Assembly: GCA_964454745.1 (NCBI GenBank)
Contig: CAYVUI010000027.1
Coordinates: 1-40,854 of the forward strand
Origin: CAYVUI01 sp964454745
GTDB taxonomy: Bacteria > Planctomycetota > Phycisphaerae > Sedimentisphaerales > Anaerohalosphaeraceae
DNA length: 40,854 bases
Direction: 5' to 3'
In this document: piece by piece, positions 7,255-16,209 of the stretch
How positions within the stretch are numbered: position 1 is the first letter of the stretch
Layout: every line of letters begins with the position of its first letter
Position numbers and translations under genes: made by a program
Notes under the pieces: model-generated
Databases searched by the model: none
Seen by the model: only the letters and a program-made list of their open reading frames with translations
Told to the model about the DNA's origin: nothing

Positions 7255-8604
7255 ATGTTTTCAAAGATTCTAATTGCCAATCGAGGCGAAATTGCCCTTC
7301 GGATTATCCGCGCCTGCCATGAGCTTGGAGCCCAGGCGGTTGTGGTTTATTCCCAGGCTGACAAGGACATGGATTATGTCAAGCAGGCAGACGAGGCGGT
7401 TTGCATTGGTCCGCCCTCGCCGGCCGAGAGTTATTTAAATATCCCCCGTATTATCAGTGCCGCGGAAGTAACGGACGTCGAGGCGATCCATCCGGGGTAC
7501 GGCTTTTTAGCGGAAAACGCCCACTTCGCGGAAATCTGCAACGAATGCGGGATCACGTTCATTGGGCCGACGCCTGAATCCATGCGGATGCTCGGTGACA
7601 AGGTGACCGCACGCGAAATCGCCAAGAATGCCCGTGTGCCGGTGGTGCCCGGTTCCGAGGGCGAGGTAGAGAACGAAAGCGACGCGGTCAAGGTCGCCCA
7701 GAAGATCGGCTACCCTGTGATTATCAAGGCGGCGGCGGGCGGCGGCGGACGCGGGATGCGCGTGGCTCATAATGACATGAGTCTGAATGCGGCATTCCAG
7801 GCCGCGCGGGCCGAGGCGGAAGCGGCGTTCAAGAACGGGGTACTTTACATCGAGAAATACATCGAGCAGCCCCGTCATGTCGAAGTGCAGCTCATGGCCG
7901 ACAAGCATGGTAACGCGGTACATTTTTATGAACGCGACTGCACGATCCAGAGGCGGCACCAGAAACTCATTGAGGAATCACCGTGCCCCGTGATCGACGA
8001 AGAGACCCGTGCGGAGCTTTGCAAAGCTGCGCTGCGCCTGGTCAAGCATGCCAAGTATGAAAACGCGGCGACCTGCGAGTTCCTGCTCGATAAGGATAAG
8101 AATTTTTATTTCATCGAGGTCAATACACGTATCCAGGTCGAGCACCCGGTAACTGAGATGGTCACCGGCCAGGACTTGATTAAGCATCAGCTTCGTGTCG
8201 CATCCGGCGAGCCTTTGGGGATCAAGCAAAAGGATATCAAGCTTACAGGCTGTGCGATGGAGTGCCGTATTAATGCGGAAGATCCGTACCGAGGCTATTC
8301 TCCGTGTCCCGGGCCGGTCGAGAAATTCTCGCCTCCGGGCGGTTTCGGCGTTCGGCTGGACACGCATGTTTCGCAGGGTACGATGATCAGCCCTTACTAT
8401 GACTCGATGATCTGCAAGCTAATCGTACACCAGAGCAGCCGTGAGGAAGTTTTCAATACGATGAAGCGGGCCCTGCGGGAATTCCGTATTGATCCGATCA
8501 AGACGACAATTCCGGCGTGCCTGGAGATTCTTTCGCATAACCTGTACGTCAATAACCAGGTCGATACCGGCTTTATCGAAAAGCATATGGCTTCACTGAA
8601 ATAG
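7255..8604 (+). CDS. accC: biotin carboxylase subunit of acetyl-CoA carboxylase
   Basis: 449 residues, the usual AccC length. It uses ATP and bicarbonate to carboxylate biotin on AccB. The N-terminal I-L-I-A-N-R-G-E-I-A motif, the glycine-rich ATP loop (K-A-A-A-G-G-G-G-R-G-M-R near 160-170), E-K-Y-I-E-Q-P-R-H-V-E and the catalytic F-I-E-V-N-T-R-I-Q-V-E-H are all present. It follows accB by 52 bp and precedes murE by 54 bp, so it is probably in one transcript from the promoter at 6561. AccBC pairs also serve other carboxylases, but this pair most closely matches the acetyl-CoA carboxylase type. Confidence 0.95.
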   Translation: MFSKILIANRGEIALRIIRACHELGAQAVVVYSQADKDMDYVKQADEAVCIGPPSPAESYLNIPRIISAAEVTDVEAIHPGYGFLAENAHFAEICNECGITFIGPTPESMRMLGDKVTAREIAKNARVPVVPGSEGEVENESDAVKVAQKIGYPVIIKAAAGGGGRGMRVAHNDMSLNAAFQAARAEAEAAFKNGVLYIEKYIEQPRHVEVQLMADKHGNAVHFYERDCTIQRRHQKLIEESPCPVIDEETRAELCKAALRLVKHAKYENAATCEFLLDKDKNFYFIEVNTRIQVEHPVTEMVTGQDLIKHQLRVASGEPLGIKQKDIKLTGCAMECRINAEDPYRGYSPCPGPVEKFSPPGGFGVRLDTHVSQGTMISPYYDSMICKLIVHQSSREEVFNTMKRALREFRIDPIKTTIPACLEILSHNLYVNNQVDTGFIEKHMASLK

Positions 8605-8658
8605 ATCGCGTGTATCCGTCTGCATTTGAGTTGGGGATCGTGGTGTCAGGAGATTGAA

Positions 8659-10107
8659 ATGCTGCTTGGTGAACTGTTATCTGTGGTCAGCTCCGTGTCC
8701 GGTCCTTTGGTTCGGATCAGCTCTGATTCAAGGGATATCCAGCCGGATGACTGCTTTGTCGCGATTCGAGGTATTGCGATAGATGGCCACAAGTATATCC
8801 CCCAGGCGATAAAACAGGGTGCGAAATATATCGTTTGTGAGGCGGTCGATCCCAAAATTGCAACGGATACCTCCTCCGAGTGCGTTATTGTAGACGATTC
8901 CCGAAAGGCTCTGGCCCTTCTGGCCCAGGCGGCCCTGGGCTACCCGGCCAATGAATTGACCAACCTGGCGGTAACCGGCACCAACGGCAAAACGACGGTA
9001 AGCTGGCTGGTTCATTCGATTATCACCCATGCTGCCCAGCGGTGCGGGCTGGTTGGTACGATTTTGTACGATAACGGGATTCACCGGACAAATGCCTCAT
9101 TGACCACACCGGATTCGACCCTGATCGCCCGACTCTGCCGAGAACTGGTCGATTCCGGCGGGAAATACCTGATGCTTGAGGCGTCCAGCCATGCCCTGAG
9201 CCAGCAGCGTCTGGCCGGAATTTGCTTTGCCGGGGCGGCCTTTACAAATTTAAGCGGCGATCACCTGGATTATCACGGAAATGAAGAAGATTATCTTGCC
9301 GCCAAGACGAAGCTGTTCGAGGGGTTGCTCAGTCATGCAACGGCGGTGTTGAACCGTCACAGTTCGGCTTGTGAAACAATTGCCCAAAAGACCGATGCCC
9401 GCATTTTATGGTACGGGCTTGAGGGTTCCGGGGCTGACCTGACCGCGAAAGTTCTGCACAAAGATGCGTCCGGTACACGGATCGAGCTTGCATTTGAGGA
9501 TCAGCGGGCAGAAGTCTTTTCCCGGCTGATTGGTTCGTACAATGTGCTCAATATCCTTGCGGCGGCGGGCCTTTGCCTGAGCGCGGATTTTGAGCTTGAC
9601 GCTATTGCGACCGGTGTGGAGAAACTGACACATGTGCCCGGCCGGCTGGAACCGGTGGAAAATGACAAGGGTATTACGATCCTGATCGATTACGCCCATA
9701 CGGATGATGCGCTGGCCAATGTGCTGAACAATCTGCGTCCGCTGTGTTCGGGGGATTTGATCCTTGTCTTCGGCTGCGGCGGGGACAGGGACCGCACCAA
9801 GCGAAGCCGTATGGCCGGGGTCGCCCAGCAGTATTGCGACCGGGTGATCGTCACTTCTGACAACCCGCGGACGGAAGACCCGGACCAGATCATCGAGGAC
9901 ATCATCGTCGGCTTTAATAAAAAAGAAAGCAAGCATACGATAGAGCCGGACCGCCGCAGGGCGATTGAGATTGCTCTTCAAGAGGCCGAAAAAGGGGATG
10001 TCGTTCTCATTGCCGGCAAAGGACATGAGACGTACCAGATTATCGGGGATACGAGAATTGATTTTGAAGACGCTGCCATTGCACGGGAGTTTTTAAGCCA
10101 GCTATGA
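8659..10107 (+). CDS. murE: UDP-MurNAc-tripeptide synthetase (meso-DAP adding)
   Basis: A 482-residue cytoplasmic Mur ligase that adds the third amino acid to UDP-MurNAc-L-Ala-D-Glu. The ATP loop T-G-T-N-G-K-T-T is at 106-113. The sequence D-N-P-R at 401-404 is the established signature for meso-diaminopimelate rather than lysine, consistent with lysA nearby. An L-F preceded by Lys near residue 220 fits the carbamylated lysine site. Start: ATG 8659 has AGGAG 6 nt upstream, whereas the longer frame from 8626 has none. The stop overlaps the murF start as ATGA, showing translational coupling. Within the family it could be mistaken only for other Mur ligases, and the order murE-murF-mraY supports this call. 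Confidence 0.95.
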   Translation: MLLGELLSVVSSVSGPLVRISSDSRDIQPDDCFVAIRGIAIDGHKYIPQAIKQGAKYIVCEAVDPKIATDTSSECVIVDDSRKALALLAQAALGYPANELTNLAVTGTNGKTTVSWLVHSIITHAAQRCGLVGTILYDNGIHRTNASLTTPDSTLIARLCRELVDSGGKYLMLEASSHALSQQRLAGICFAGAAFTNLSGDHLDYHGNEEDYLAAKTKLFEGLLSHATAVLNRHSSACETIAQKTDARILWYGLEGSGADLTAKVLHKDASGTRIELAFEDQRAEVFSRLIGSYNVLNILAAAGLCLSADFELDAIATGVEKLTHVPGRLEPVENDKGITILIDYAHTDDALANVLNNLRPLCSGDLILVFGCGGDRDRTKRSRMAGVAQQYCDRVIVTSDNPRTEDPDQIIEDIIVGFNKKESKHTIEPDRRRAIEIALQEAEKGDVVLIAGKGHETYQIIGDTRIDFEDAAIAREFLSQL

Positions 10108-11486
10108 CTTCATTGACCGTTTCATCCATTGCGAAAAGCCTCGGCTGCAAGCCTGCGAAAATGAAAGATGCAGCGGTTAGCGGTGTCAGTACGGATACGC
10201 GCACTCTAACACCCGGGCAGTGCTTTTTCGCGATTCGCGGCGAAAATTTTGACGGCCACGGCTTTATCGATCAGGCCATTGAGAAAGGGGCAAGCTGCGT
10301 GGTTTGCCAGGAGCTTGATGGTGAAAAAGGTAATGTCTTTGTCGTTGAGGATACCGTCAAGGCCCTGGGCTGGCTGGCCCATGCGTATCGCAAATCTCTC
10401 AAGGCAAAAGTGATCGCGATTACCGGTTCCGCGGGCAAAACGACCACCCGGCATATTTTACATCATTGCCTGTCCGGCAAGTTTCGCTGTCATCAGAGCC
10501 CGAAAAGCTTTAACAATGAAATCGGCCTGCCGTTGACGATTTTGTCCACTCCTCCGGACTGCGAAATTCTGCTCGCTGAGATCGGGGCCAATCATCCCGG
10601 CGAAGTGGAGTCGCTTTCCAAAATCGCCATGCCGGATTTAGCGATGGTGACCAATGTTCACCCGTGCCACCTCGAAGGATTTGCGACAATCGAGACGATC
10701 ATCGAAGAAAAGGCTTCTATCGGCCATGGCCTCAAATCCGATGGTTTGCTTCTGGTCAACGGTCATTTTCACGACCTGGTGGAGGCATGTAAAAAGTCGG
10801 CACCGCGTGTGCAGACCTATGGTCAATCCGGGTATCATGACATCCATTGCGATGGGATAAGTTCCCAGGGGCTTGCCGGGACGATCCGGATCGATAATGT
10901 TGACATATCGGTTCCGCTGCCGGGCCGGGCCAACCTGGAAAATGTACTGGCGGCATGGGCGGTCTGCTCGCAGGTTGGGCTTTCACTGGATGAATTTTCA
11001 ACCGCAATTGCAAGCTTAAGGCCGGCGAACATGCGGCTCAATATCGAGAATATCGGTACGGCAACGCTGATAAACGACTGCTATAATGCCAACCTGGCCT
11101 CAATGGCCAATGCACTGGATCTGCTCATCCAGCTCGGCGAGAGGGATTCTTCGCGACGCCGTGTCTTTATCTGCGGCGAGATGGCGGAACTTGGCGAGCA
11201 CAGCCAGGCTTTGCATACCGAGCTTGGCGGCCTTGCGGCCCGGGCGAGGGTAAATTTGCTGCTGGTAACCGGGGCCCATGCCCAGGCGGTCGTTCAGGGT
11301 TCCCTGAAGGGGGACGCGGGGCAGATGGAATACCGTATTTTCCCGGATACGGCCGATCTTTGTGATAAATTGCACAATTTGCTCCGTTCGGACGATATAA
11401 TACTTGTCAAGGGCTCGCGGTGCATGCGGCTGGAACAGGCGGCGGAGACGATTGCCGTGCTTTTTGGCCCTGATAATGTAAAGTAG
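10104..11486 (+). CDS. murF: UDP-MurNAc-tripeptide-D-alanyl-D-alanine ligase
   Basis: A 460-residue Mur ligase that adds D-Ala-D-Ala to the UDP-MurNAc tripeptide. The ATP loop T-G-S-A-G-K-T-T is at 107-114. The N-terminal substrate domain carries G-V-S-T-D-T-R, and E-I-G-A-N-H-P-G-E follows near 157. The Mur ligase C-terminal domain has N-D-C-Y-N-A-N and C-G-E-M-A-E-L-G-E-H. It starts inside the murE stop (ATGA overlap) and is followed 21 bp later by mraY. Length and motifs are normal. Confidence 0.95.
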   Translation: MTSLTVSSIAKSLGCKPAKMKDAAVSGVSTDTRTLTPGQCFFAIRGENFDGHGFIDQAIEKGASCVVCQELDGEKGNVFVVEDTVKALGWLAHAYRKSLKAKVIAITGSAGKTTTRHILHHCLSGKFRCHQSPKSFNNEIGLPLTILSTPPDCEILLAEIGANHPGEVESLSKIAMPDLAMVTNVHPCHLEGFATIETIIEEKASIGHGLKSDGLLLVNGHFHDLVEACKKSAPRVQTYGQSGYHDIHCDGISSQGLAGTIRIDNVDISVPLPGRANLENVLAAWAVCSQVGLSLDEFSTAIASLRPANMRLNIENIGTATLINDCYNANLASMANALDLLIQLGERDSSRRRVFICGEMAELGEHSQALHTELGGLAARARVNLLLVTGAHAQAVVQGSLKGDAGQMEYRIFPDTADLCDKLHNLLRSDDIILVKGSRCMRLEQAAETIAVLFGPDNVK

Positions 11487-11507
11487 ATTCAATGCGTCGG
11501 GTATGCG

Positions 11508-12647
11508 ATGATTTATCATATCCTTTGGGCTTTGCGGAAGTCCTTTACATATAAGATCGGGTTCTACGCCTTTGAGGACGTTATGTTCCGCACGATCATG
11601 GCTGCGCTGACCTCGCTGGTAATCGCGTTTGTGATCGGGCCGCGGATTATCCGCTGGCTGATGCGCAACAAAATCGGCGACAGGCCGGAATTTCACCATG
11701 CCGCGCTCAATGAACTCATGCGCGAACGGGCAAACACCCCGACGATGGGGGGGTTGATTATCCTGACTTCAATTATCGTATCAACTCTGCTCTGGGCCAA
11801 GCTGGATAACCCTTTCGTGCATAAGGCATTGTTTATTATTATCTGGTTTGGCGTGGTTGGGGGTTGGGATGACTGGTTAAAGCTGACCAGCGATATTCGC
11901 CATCGAAGCCGTGACGGCCTGAAACCCTGGGAGAAATTGATCTTTCAGTTCGGCGGGGCGTTTCTGATCGGGTGTTTTTTGTACTTTGATTTTGCGAACC
12001 TCCCTGATGCCCGGCGTTTGTGGCTGCCGTTTTACAAGCATGGGATTCCGCTGGCCTGGTGGGCATTTTCCGGGATAACGATCCTGTATATTTCCGCGAC
12101 ATCCAATGCGGTGAACTTTACCGACGGAATGGACGGCCTGGCTTCGGGTTGTATCGGAATCTGCTCGGCTGTGCTGGTAATCCTGTGCTTTGTGGCTTCC
12201 GAGACGATGAGCCGCTCAACGCCGGTAACCTGGGCCAGTTATCTGCTGCTTCCCCATGTTCCCCAGTCCGGAGAGTTGTGCATCTTTTACGGTACGATCA
12301 CCGGGGCAATCCTCGGCTTTTTATGGTTTAACTGCCACCCTGCGCAGGTCTTCATGGGGGATATCGGTTCGCTGCCGCTGGGCGCTGCGATGGGCTATGG
12401 TGCGATTGTAAGCCGCCATGAGATCCTGCTGCTGCTGATCGGCGGCGTGTTCGTGATGGAACTGCTCAGCGTGGTCATCCAGGTGGGGTACTTTAAATAC
12501 TCCGGCGGCAAGCGCGTGTTCCGCTGCGCGCCGATTCATCATCATTTCCACCTGGCCGGCTGGTCCGAGCAGCAGATTGTAGTTCGATTCTGGCTGCTGG
12601 CCATTGGTTTTGCGACGCTGGCCCTGGCGACGCTCAAGCTTCGCTGA
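11508..12647 (+). CDS. mraY: phospho-N-acetylmuramoyl-pentapeptide transferase
   Basis: A 379-residue polytopic membrane enzyme that transfers phospho-MurNAc-pentapeptide to undecaprenyl phosphate, making lipid I. Motifs in order are N-T-P-T-M-G-G near 77-82, the catalytic D-D at 121-122 (W-D-D-W-L-K; most have D-D-Y), and N-A-V-N-F-T-D-G-M-D-G-L near 200. W-F-N-C-H-P-A-Q-V-F-M-G-D-I-G-S-L and the A-P-I-H-H-H-F-H-L-A-G-W cytoplasmic loop follow. About ten membrane spans are visible. The start at 11508 gives the M-I-Y-H-I-L N-terminus normal for MraY, although the ribosome site is weak. The dcw order stops here: murD, ftsW and murG do not follow. Its last 14 bp overlap the convergent DUF123 gene. 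Confidence 0.95.
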   Translation: MIYHILWALRKSFTYKIGFYAFEDVMFRTIMAALTSLVIAFVIGPRIIRWLMRNKIGDRPEFHHAALNELMRERANTPTMGGLIILTSIIVSTLLWAKLDNPFVHKALFIIIWFGVVGGWDDWLKLTSDIRHRSRDGLKPWEKLIFQFGGAFLIGCFLYFDFANLPDARRLWLPFYKHGIPLAWWAFSGITILYISATSNAVNFTDGMDGLASGCIGICSAVLVILCFVASETMSRSTPVTWASYLLLPHVPQSGELCIFYGTITGAILGFLWFNCHPAQVFMGDIGSLPLGAAMGYGAIVSRHEILLLLIGGVFVMELLSVVIQVGYFKYSGGKRVFRCAPIHHHFHLAGWSEQQIVVRFWLLAIGFATLALATLKLR

Positions 12648-13077
12648 TTTGATTAGATATGCAAGTCAGCCCTGCCTGCTGGAACGGCTCTTTTCGATAT
12701 CTTCCCATGTAAAACAAATGGCCCGGGCATTTGCAGTCGGAGGCCCCGAATCCATTGATTACCGCGTATTTTGCTGCAAATTTCCCGGCAATGTCACATT
12801 CTTCCTTGATATCACTCTGTTTTATCCACACCGCCCGGACGGAAACTGCCGGGTGCAGGGTCAGGTAATCAATATGCCAGTGCCGCTTCTTTTCCCTGGC
12901 ATGGTGACGGGCGATTCGTTTGCTCATGGCACGCATCGCCGAGCCGATATAAACATAGCAGCCCGGCTCAAAGTCCACCGGTCCTATTGCTCCGATAGAG
13001 ATACGGAGGCTTTCGTGAACAGTAAGGGCCAGGGCGTAAGTGCCGCTGTCCTGTTTCTGTCCTGTCCTTTTAGACAT
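12634..13077 (-). CDS. DUF123 / GIY-YIG-like domain protein
   Basis: A 147-residue single-domain protein of the DUF123 family, related to GIY-YIG nucleases and also found fused to endonuclease III-like proteins. Visible hallmarks are G-T-Y-A-L, G-C-Y-V-Y-I-G-S-A, an R-x-x-R-H helix, W-H-I-D-Y-L and the C-terminal G-A-S-D-C-K-C-P-G-H-L-F-Y. The biochemical role is not established. I chose ATG 13077, inside the last 8 bp of the upstream symporter gene, with AAGGA just before it. A GTG at 13095 would add six residues. Translational coupling to the symporter is likely. The 3' end overlaps mraY by 14 bp tail to tail. Confidence 0.8.
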   Translation of the reverse strand: MSKRTGQKQDSGTYALALTVHESLRISIGAIGPVDFEPGCYVYIGSAMRAMSKRIARHHAREKKRHWHIDYLTLHPAVSVRAVWIKQSDIKEECDIAGKFAAKYAVINGFGASDCKCPGHLFYMGRYRKEPFQQAGLTCISNQISEA

Positions 13078-14542
13078 AAATCCTTGATGCCTCACCGCTT
13101 ACTTTTTCAAACTCATCGAGAATCTCCGAGTCCGTCTGCGGCACGATTCGATCGATCACAAAGATCGTCAGGCAGTTACTCACAAATCCCGGCACGATTT
13201 CGTACATAAATCCGTCCAGGCCCACCTGTTTCCATACAATTAAGACCACAGTGCCTGCGGTCATCCCCGCCAGGGCCGATATCCACGTGGTTTTGCGGCT
13301 AAGCAGCGCGAACAGCACTACCGGCCCAAACGCCGAGCCAAAGCCGGCCCATGCATACGCGACAATTCCGAGGATGGTATCATTGGGCCGAAGTGCCAGA
13401 ACCACCGCAATTACGGAGATCAAAATCACGCAGATTCGTCCGACGGCGATGGTCTGTTTCTGGGGCGAGTCTTTTCGGATCATCTTCTCGTAGAAATCTT
13501 CCGTCAGTGCCGAGGAGGAGACAAGCAATTGCGAATCAATCGTGGACATAATCGCCGAGAGAATTGCCGCCAGCAGAACACCCGCCACCCATGGCGAAAA
13601 CAGCTTTTCGATCAGGTAGATAAACACTTTCTCCTCTTCCCCGCCGGAGAGTCCGGGCAAAAGCCCGATTCCGACCAGTCCCGCGGCGCAGGCACCGGTT
13701 AAGGACAGAAACACCCATATAATCGCAATCCGCATGCTCCGGCCCAGCCGTCCTGCTCTTTCGACGCTCATAAATCGCGTCAGAATGTGCGGCTGGCCGA
13801 AATAGCCAAGCCCCCACGCAAGGGCGGAGATGATCGCTACCACAGGGTTTTTCAATGAAGGTGGGATCATGCTAAGCGAAACCCCGGCTGCGGACATGTT
13901 CGCGTGGATCGTCTCCATGCTGCCGAGGGTGCGAAAGCCTACCCAGGGTACAACCAAAATGGCGACGACCATGAGCAGTCCCTGGAAAAGGTCCGTCCAG
14001 CAAACCGCCAGAAATCCGCCCAGGAACGTATACCCCACGATCACGATTCCACCGGTGATTACGGCTTTTTCGTACCCCATTCCGAATACGGATTCAAAGA
14101 GTTTGCCCGCGGCGACCAGTCCGCTGGTGGCGTAAATCGTGAAAAAAACGAGGATCACACTTGCCGATACGATTCGCAGCAAGCCGGTAGGGTCCCTGAA
14201 CCGCTTCTCAAAAAAGCAGGGAAGGGTAATCGTCCCGGTCAACTCGGTATAAAGCCGCAGCCGCCCCGATACGAGGTACCAGTTGAATACGGTTCCGACA
14301 AAAAGCCCGATTGCGATCCAGCTTTTACTCAGGCCGCCCAGGTAAATTGCTCCCGGCAGTGCCATCAGCAGCCATCCGCTCATATCCGAAGCCTGTGCGG
14401 ACAGTGCGGTTACCCAGCTTCCCATTCCCCGGCCGCCGAGCAGATAATCCTCAATGCTGACGTTTCGCCTGTAAAAATACAGGCCAATACCCATCAGCAC
14501 GATCAGGTACAACACAAATGTAACGATCACCTCTATCGACAT
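13070..14542 (-). CDS. putP: sodium/proline symporter (SSS family)
   Basis: A 490-residue membrane transporter of the solute:sodium symporter family with about 13 hydrophobic spans. The PutP subgroup is indicated by A-S-D-M-S-G-W-L-L-M-A-L-P-G-A near residue 52. The sodium-site helix S-A-I-M-S-T-I-D-S-Q-L-L-V-S-S-S-A-L lies near 330, and G-G-F-L-A-V-C-W-T-D near 185. It probably takes up proline with sodium. AAAGGGGG lies just upstream of ATG 14542, and a promoter is visible at 14587-14616. The substrate is inferred from the family; related pantothenate or sugar symporters cannot be strictly excluded. Confidence 0.88.
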   Translation of the reverse strand: MSIEVIVTFVLYLIVLMGIGLYFYRRNVSIEDYLLGGRGMGSWVTALSAQASDMSGWLLMALPGAIYLGGLSKSWIAIGLFVGTVFNWYLVSGRLRLYTELTGTITLPCFFEKRFRDPTGLLRIVSASVILVFFTIYATSGLVAAGKLFESVFGMGYEKAVITGGIVIVGYTFLGGFLAVCWTDLFQGLLMVVAILVVPWVGFRTLGSMETIHANMSAAGVSLSMIPPSLKNPVVAIISALAWGLGYFGQPHILTRFMSVERAGRLGRSMRIAIIWVFLSLTGACAAGLVGIGLLPGLSGGEEEKVFIYLIEKLFSPWVAGVLLAAILSAIMSTIDSQLLVSSSALTEDFYEKMIRKDSPQKQTIAVGRICVILISVIAVVLALRPNDTILGIVAYAWAGFGSAFGPVVLFALLSRKTTWISALAGMTAGTVVLIVWKQVGLDGFMYEIVPGFVSNCLTIFVIDRIVPQTDSEILDEFEKVSGEASRIYV

Positions 14543-14586
14543 CGTGCATCCCCCTTTCTAATGAAAAGGCCTAAAGATTTCCTACC

Positions 14587-14616
14587 AGCATACCAACATA
14601 TCCCGGGGATTGTCAA
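14587..14616 (-). promoter_or_regulatory. promoter of putP
   Basis: On the minus strand, TTGACA (14616-14611) is followed after 18 bp by TATGCT (14592-14587), preceded by TG (extended -10). Predicted start near 14580, about 38 nt before the ATG. Confidence 0.6.
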
Positions 14617-14689
14617 GAAGTCCTCTAAAACATCTACTTGACAAATTCCGATGCCCGGCTAAGCTTGCAGGAAATGAAAGGGCTGTATC

Positions 14690-15202
14690 ATGACTGACCA
14701 GGCACAAAATAGCAAGCAATCGATGTTGCGATGGAGACTGCTGTTTGCGGTTTCGATCCTCCTGATCCTTCCCGCGGTGGTGAATATCATCTTTTTTTTC
14801 ACCCAATGGGGAGATCCTTTAGAGCATCAGGCCCTGGAAAGTACCGCCGATCAAAAAGCCGAGTTTGCGGCCCAATTGATTGCGGCCCAAACCCCCCAGC
14901 CGGCACTTGAATCTTTCATCGAGCAAAATGAAATTCCCGAAGAAATGACTCATACCCTTGCCCCGGAGAATCAGCAGCAAATCCAGGCCATCGTACAGGA
15001 TTACCAGTTGCTCCTGAACAAGACCCAGCTTGAGCTGGCCCGAAAGCAGAAGAATCGGTCGCTGCTTTTCCTGGTGCTGCTTGTCGCGGGCCTGCCGCTG
15101 TTTTTCTATTCCCGCAGTAAAATCCGCAAAGGGGACCCATGGAGCACCGAGGATACCCAGGCTCAAAAAGATGAATCCCTGATGGAAGATATGCTCTCCT
15201 GA
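14690..15202 (+). CDS. small two-span membrane protein of unknown function
   Basis: 170 residues; I do not recognise a family. A short polar N-terminus is followed by one membrane span (about residues 14-37). A ~75-residue extracytoplasmic, Gln/Glu-rich, mostly helical segment (about 40-118) follows, then a second span (about 121-139) and a short acidic C-terminal tail. The layout suggests a periplasmic loop held by two anchors. A TTGACA at 14638-14643 with a weak -10 (TAAGCT, 14660-14665) precedes it, and AAAGGG lies before the ATG. It is divergent from putP and convergent with the B12-binding gene. Confidence 0.6.
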   Translation: MTDQAQNSKQSMLRWRLLFAVSILLILPAVVNIIFFFTQWGDPLEHQALESTADQKAEFAAQLIAAQTPQPALESFIEQNEIPEEMTHTLAPENQQQIQAIVQDYQLLLNKTQLELARKQKNRSLLFLVLLVAGLPLFFYSRSKIRKGDPWSTEDTQAQKDESLMEDMLS

Positions 15203-15247
15203 AGAGCAGTGCCAGCATAGGTCTGCGAAAAGCTTGCCCCGCAGCCC

Positions 15248-16186
15248 TTAGACCAACATTTCGTAATGTTCATCCAGGTAATCGGCGATCTGGTCCAGCC
15301 TCGGGATATAATGGTCCGCTCCCACGCGATCAACAAGCTTTGGATCGGTAAGATAGGCCTGGCCGCCTACGATAATCTGAATATCACTGCACGATTCCCG
15401 CACAGCATCGATCAAATCCATGGTTGCGGTTAGATTGAAGGGCATGGTCGTGCTGATCAGCAGTGTATTGAGCTGATTTTGACTCATCAGGAATATGACA
15501 CTTTCAATCGGGGTGTCTGCACCGGTATACAATACCTGGTACCCGCAAAGCTCGAGGCAGTCCCGGACCATCTGGGCACCGATATCATGCTGCTCACCCG
15601 GGGGGACGACAACGGCCAGTGCGCCGCGTTTCTGTCCGGGTTCAGGAATTCGCGGAAAGCAGCGATCCATTACCCGCCGCGCAATGGCGGTCGCCATGTG
15701 TTCCTGGGCAACGGAGATTTTTCCGTCCGACCAGAGGCGTCCAATACGATGCAGGCTGGGTGTGACCATGGATTCCCACCAGATCGGAAGCGTTGCGGCG
15801 CTGATGACATGCTCGCGAAGTATATTTTCCGCCTGGGTTTCATTGGCATCGAGAAGAGAGTCCATAAACACTTCATACGTGCTCTGGAACCGAGCGCCTA
15901 CTTCCGTGCCGTTTTCCTCTGTTTTCGACAAGGCCAGAAAATGCTCATGCGAATCGATCATGCCGTCATAAAAGGCAAGGATACTGTTAATCTCTGCGCG
16001 ATTTTCAAGATATTGAGAGACGCCTCTCTTCCAGGCGGAAAGTTCAACGGGAAAATAGTCCGGTGAGAACCCGCGGCGGATATAGCTGCGATAGACCCAG
16101 ATCACGATTTCGACCAGGCACTTGGCACTCTGAAGGCGAAAAACGCTCTGGAGAAAGTTGATATGGCATGCATGATTGCTGTGCAT
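15248..16186 (-). CDS. cobalamin-binding sensor-like protein with CarH light-sensing residues (main part)
   Basis: 312 residues from the first in-frame ATG. About residues 90-175 form a helical-bundle cap domain ending in L-W-S-D-G-K-I-S-V-A-Q-E-H. W152 with E162 and H163 reproduces the W-x9-E-H spacing of the CarH photoreceptor. Residues of about 186-310 are a Rossmann B12-binding domain. Its E198-x-H200-x-x-G203 motif supplies the lower axial histidine; an S-T-T loop and G-G-Q-A-Y follow. In CarH these elements bind adenosylcobalamin and respond to light. No MerR-type DNA-binding domain is present; the N-terminal ~90 residues are a different helical region. No good ribosome site precedes ATG 16186, and a real start lies upstream in another frame (16371), so the gene appears frameshifted. 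Confidence 0.75.
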   Translation of the reverse strand: MHSNHACHINFLQSVFRLQSAKCLVEIVIWVYRSYIRRGFSPDYFPVELSAWKRGVSQYLENRAEINSILAFYDGMIDSHEHFLALSKTEENGTEVGARFQSTYEVFMDSLLDANETQAENILREHVISAATLPIWWESMVTPSLHRIGRLWSDGKISVAQEHMATAIARRVMDRCFPRIPEPGQKRGALAVVVPPGEQHDIGAQMVRDCLELCGYQVLYTGADTPIESVIFLMSQNQLNTLLISTTMPFNLTATMDLIDAVRESCSDIQIIVGGQAYLTDPKLVDRVGADHYIPRLDQIADYLDEHYEMLV

Positions 16187-16209
16187 TACGCTTACGGGAT
16201 TGGGACCGA

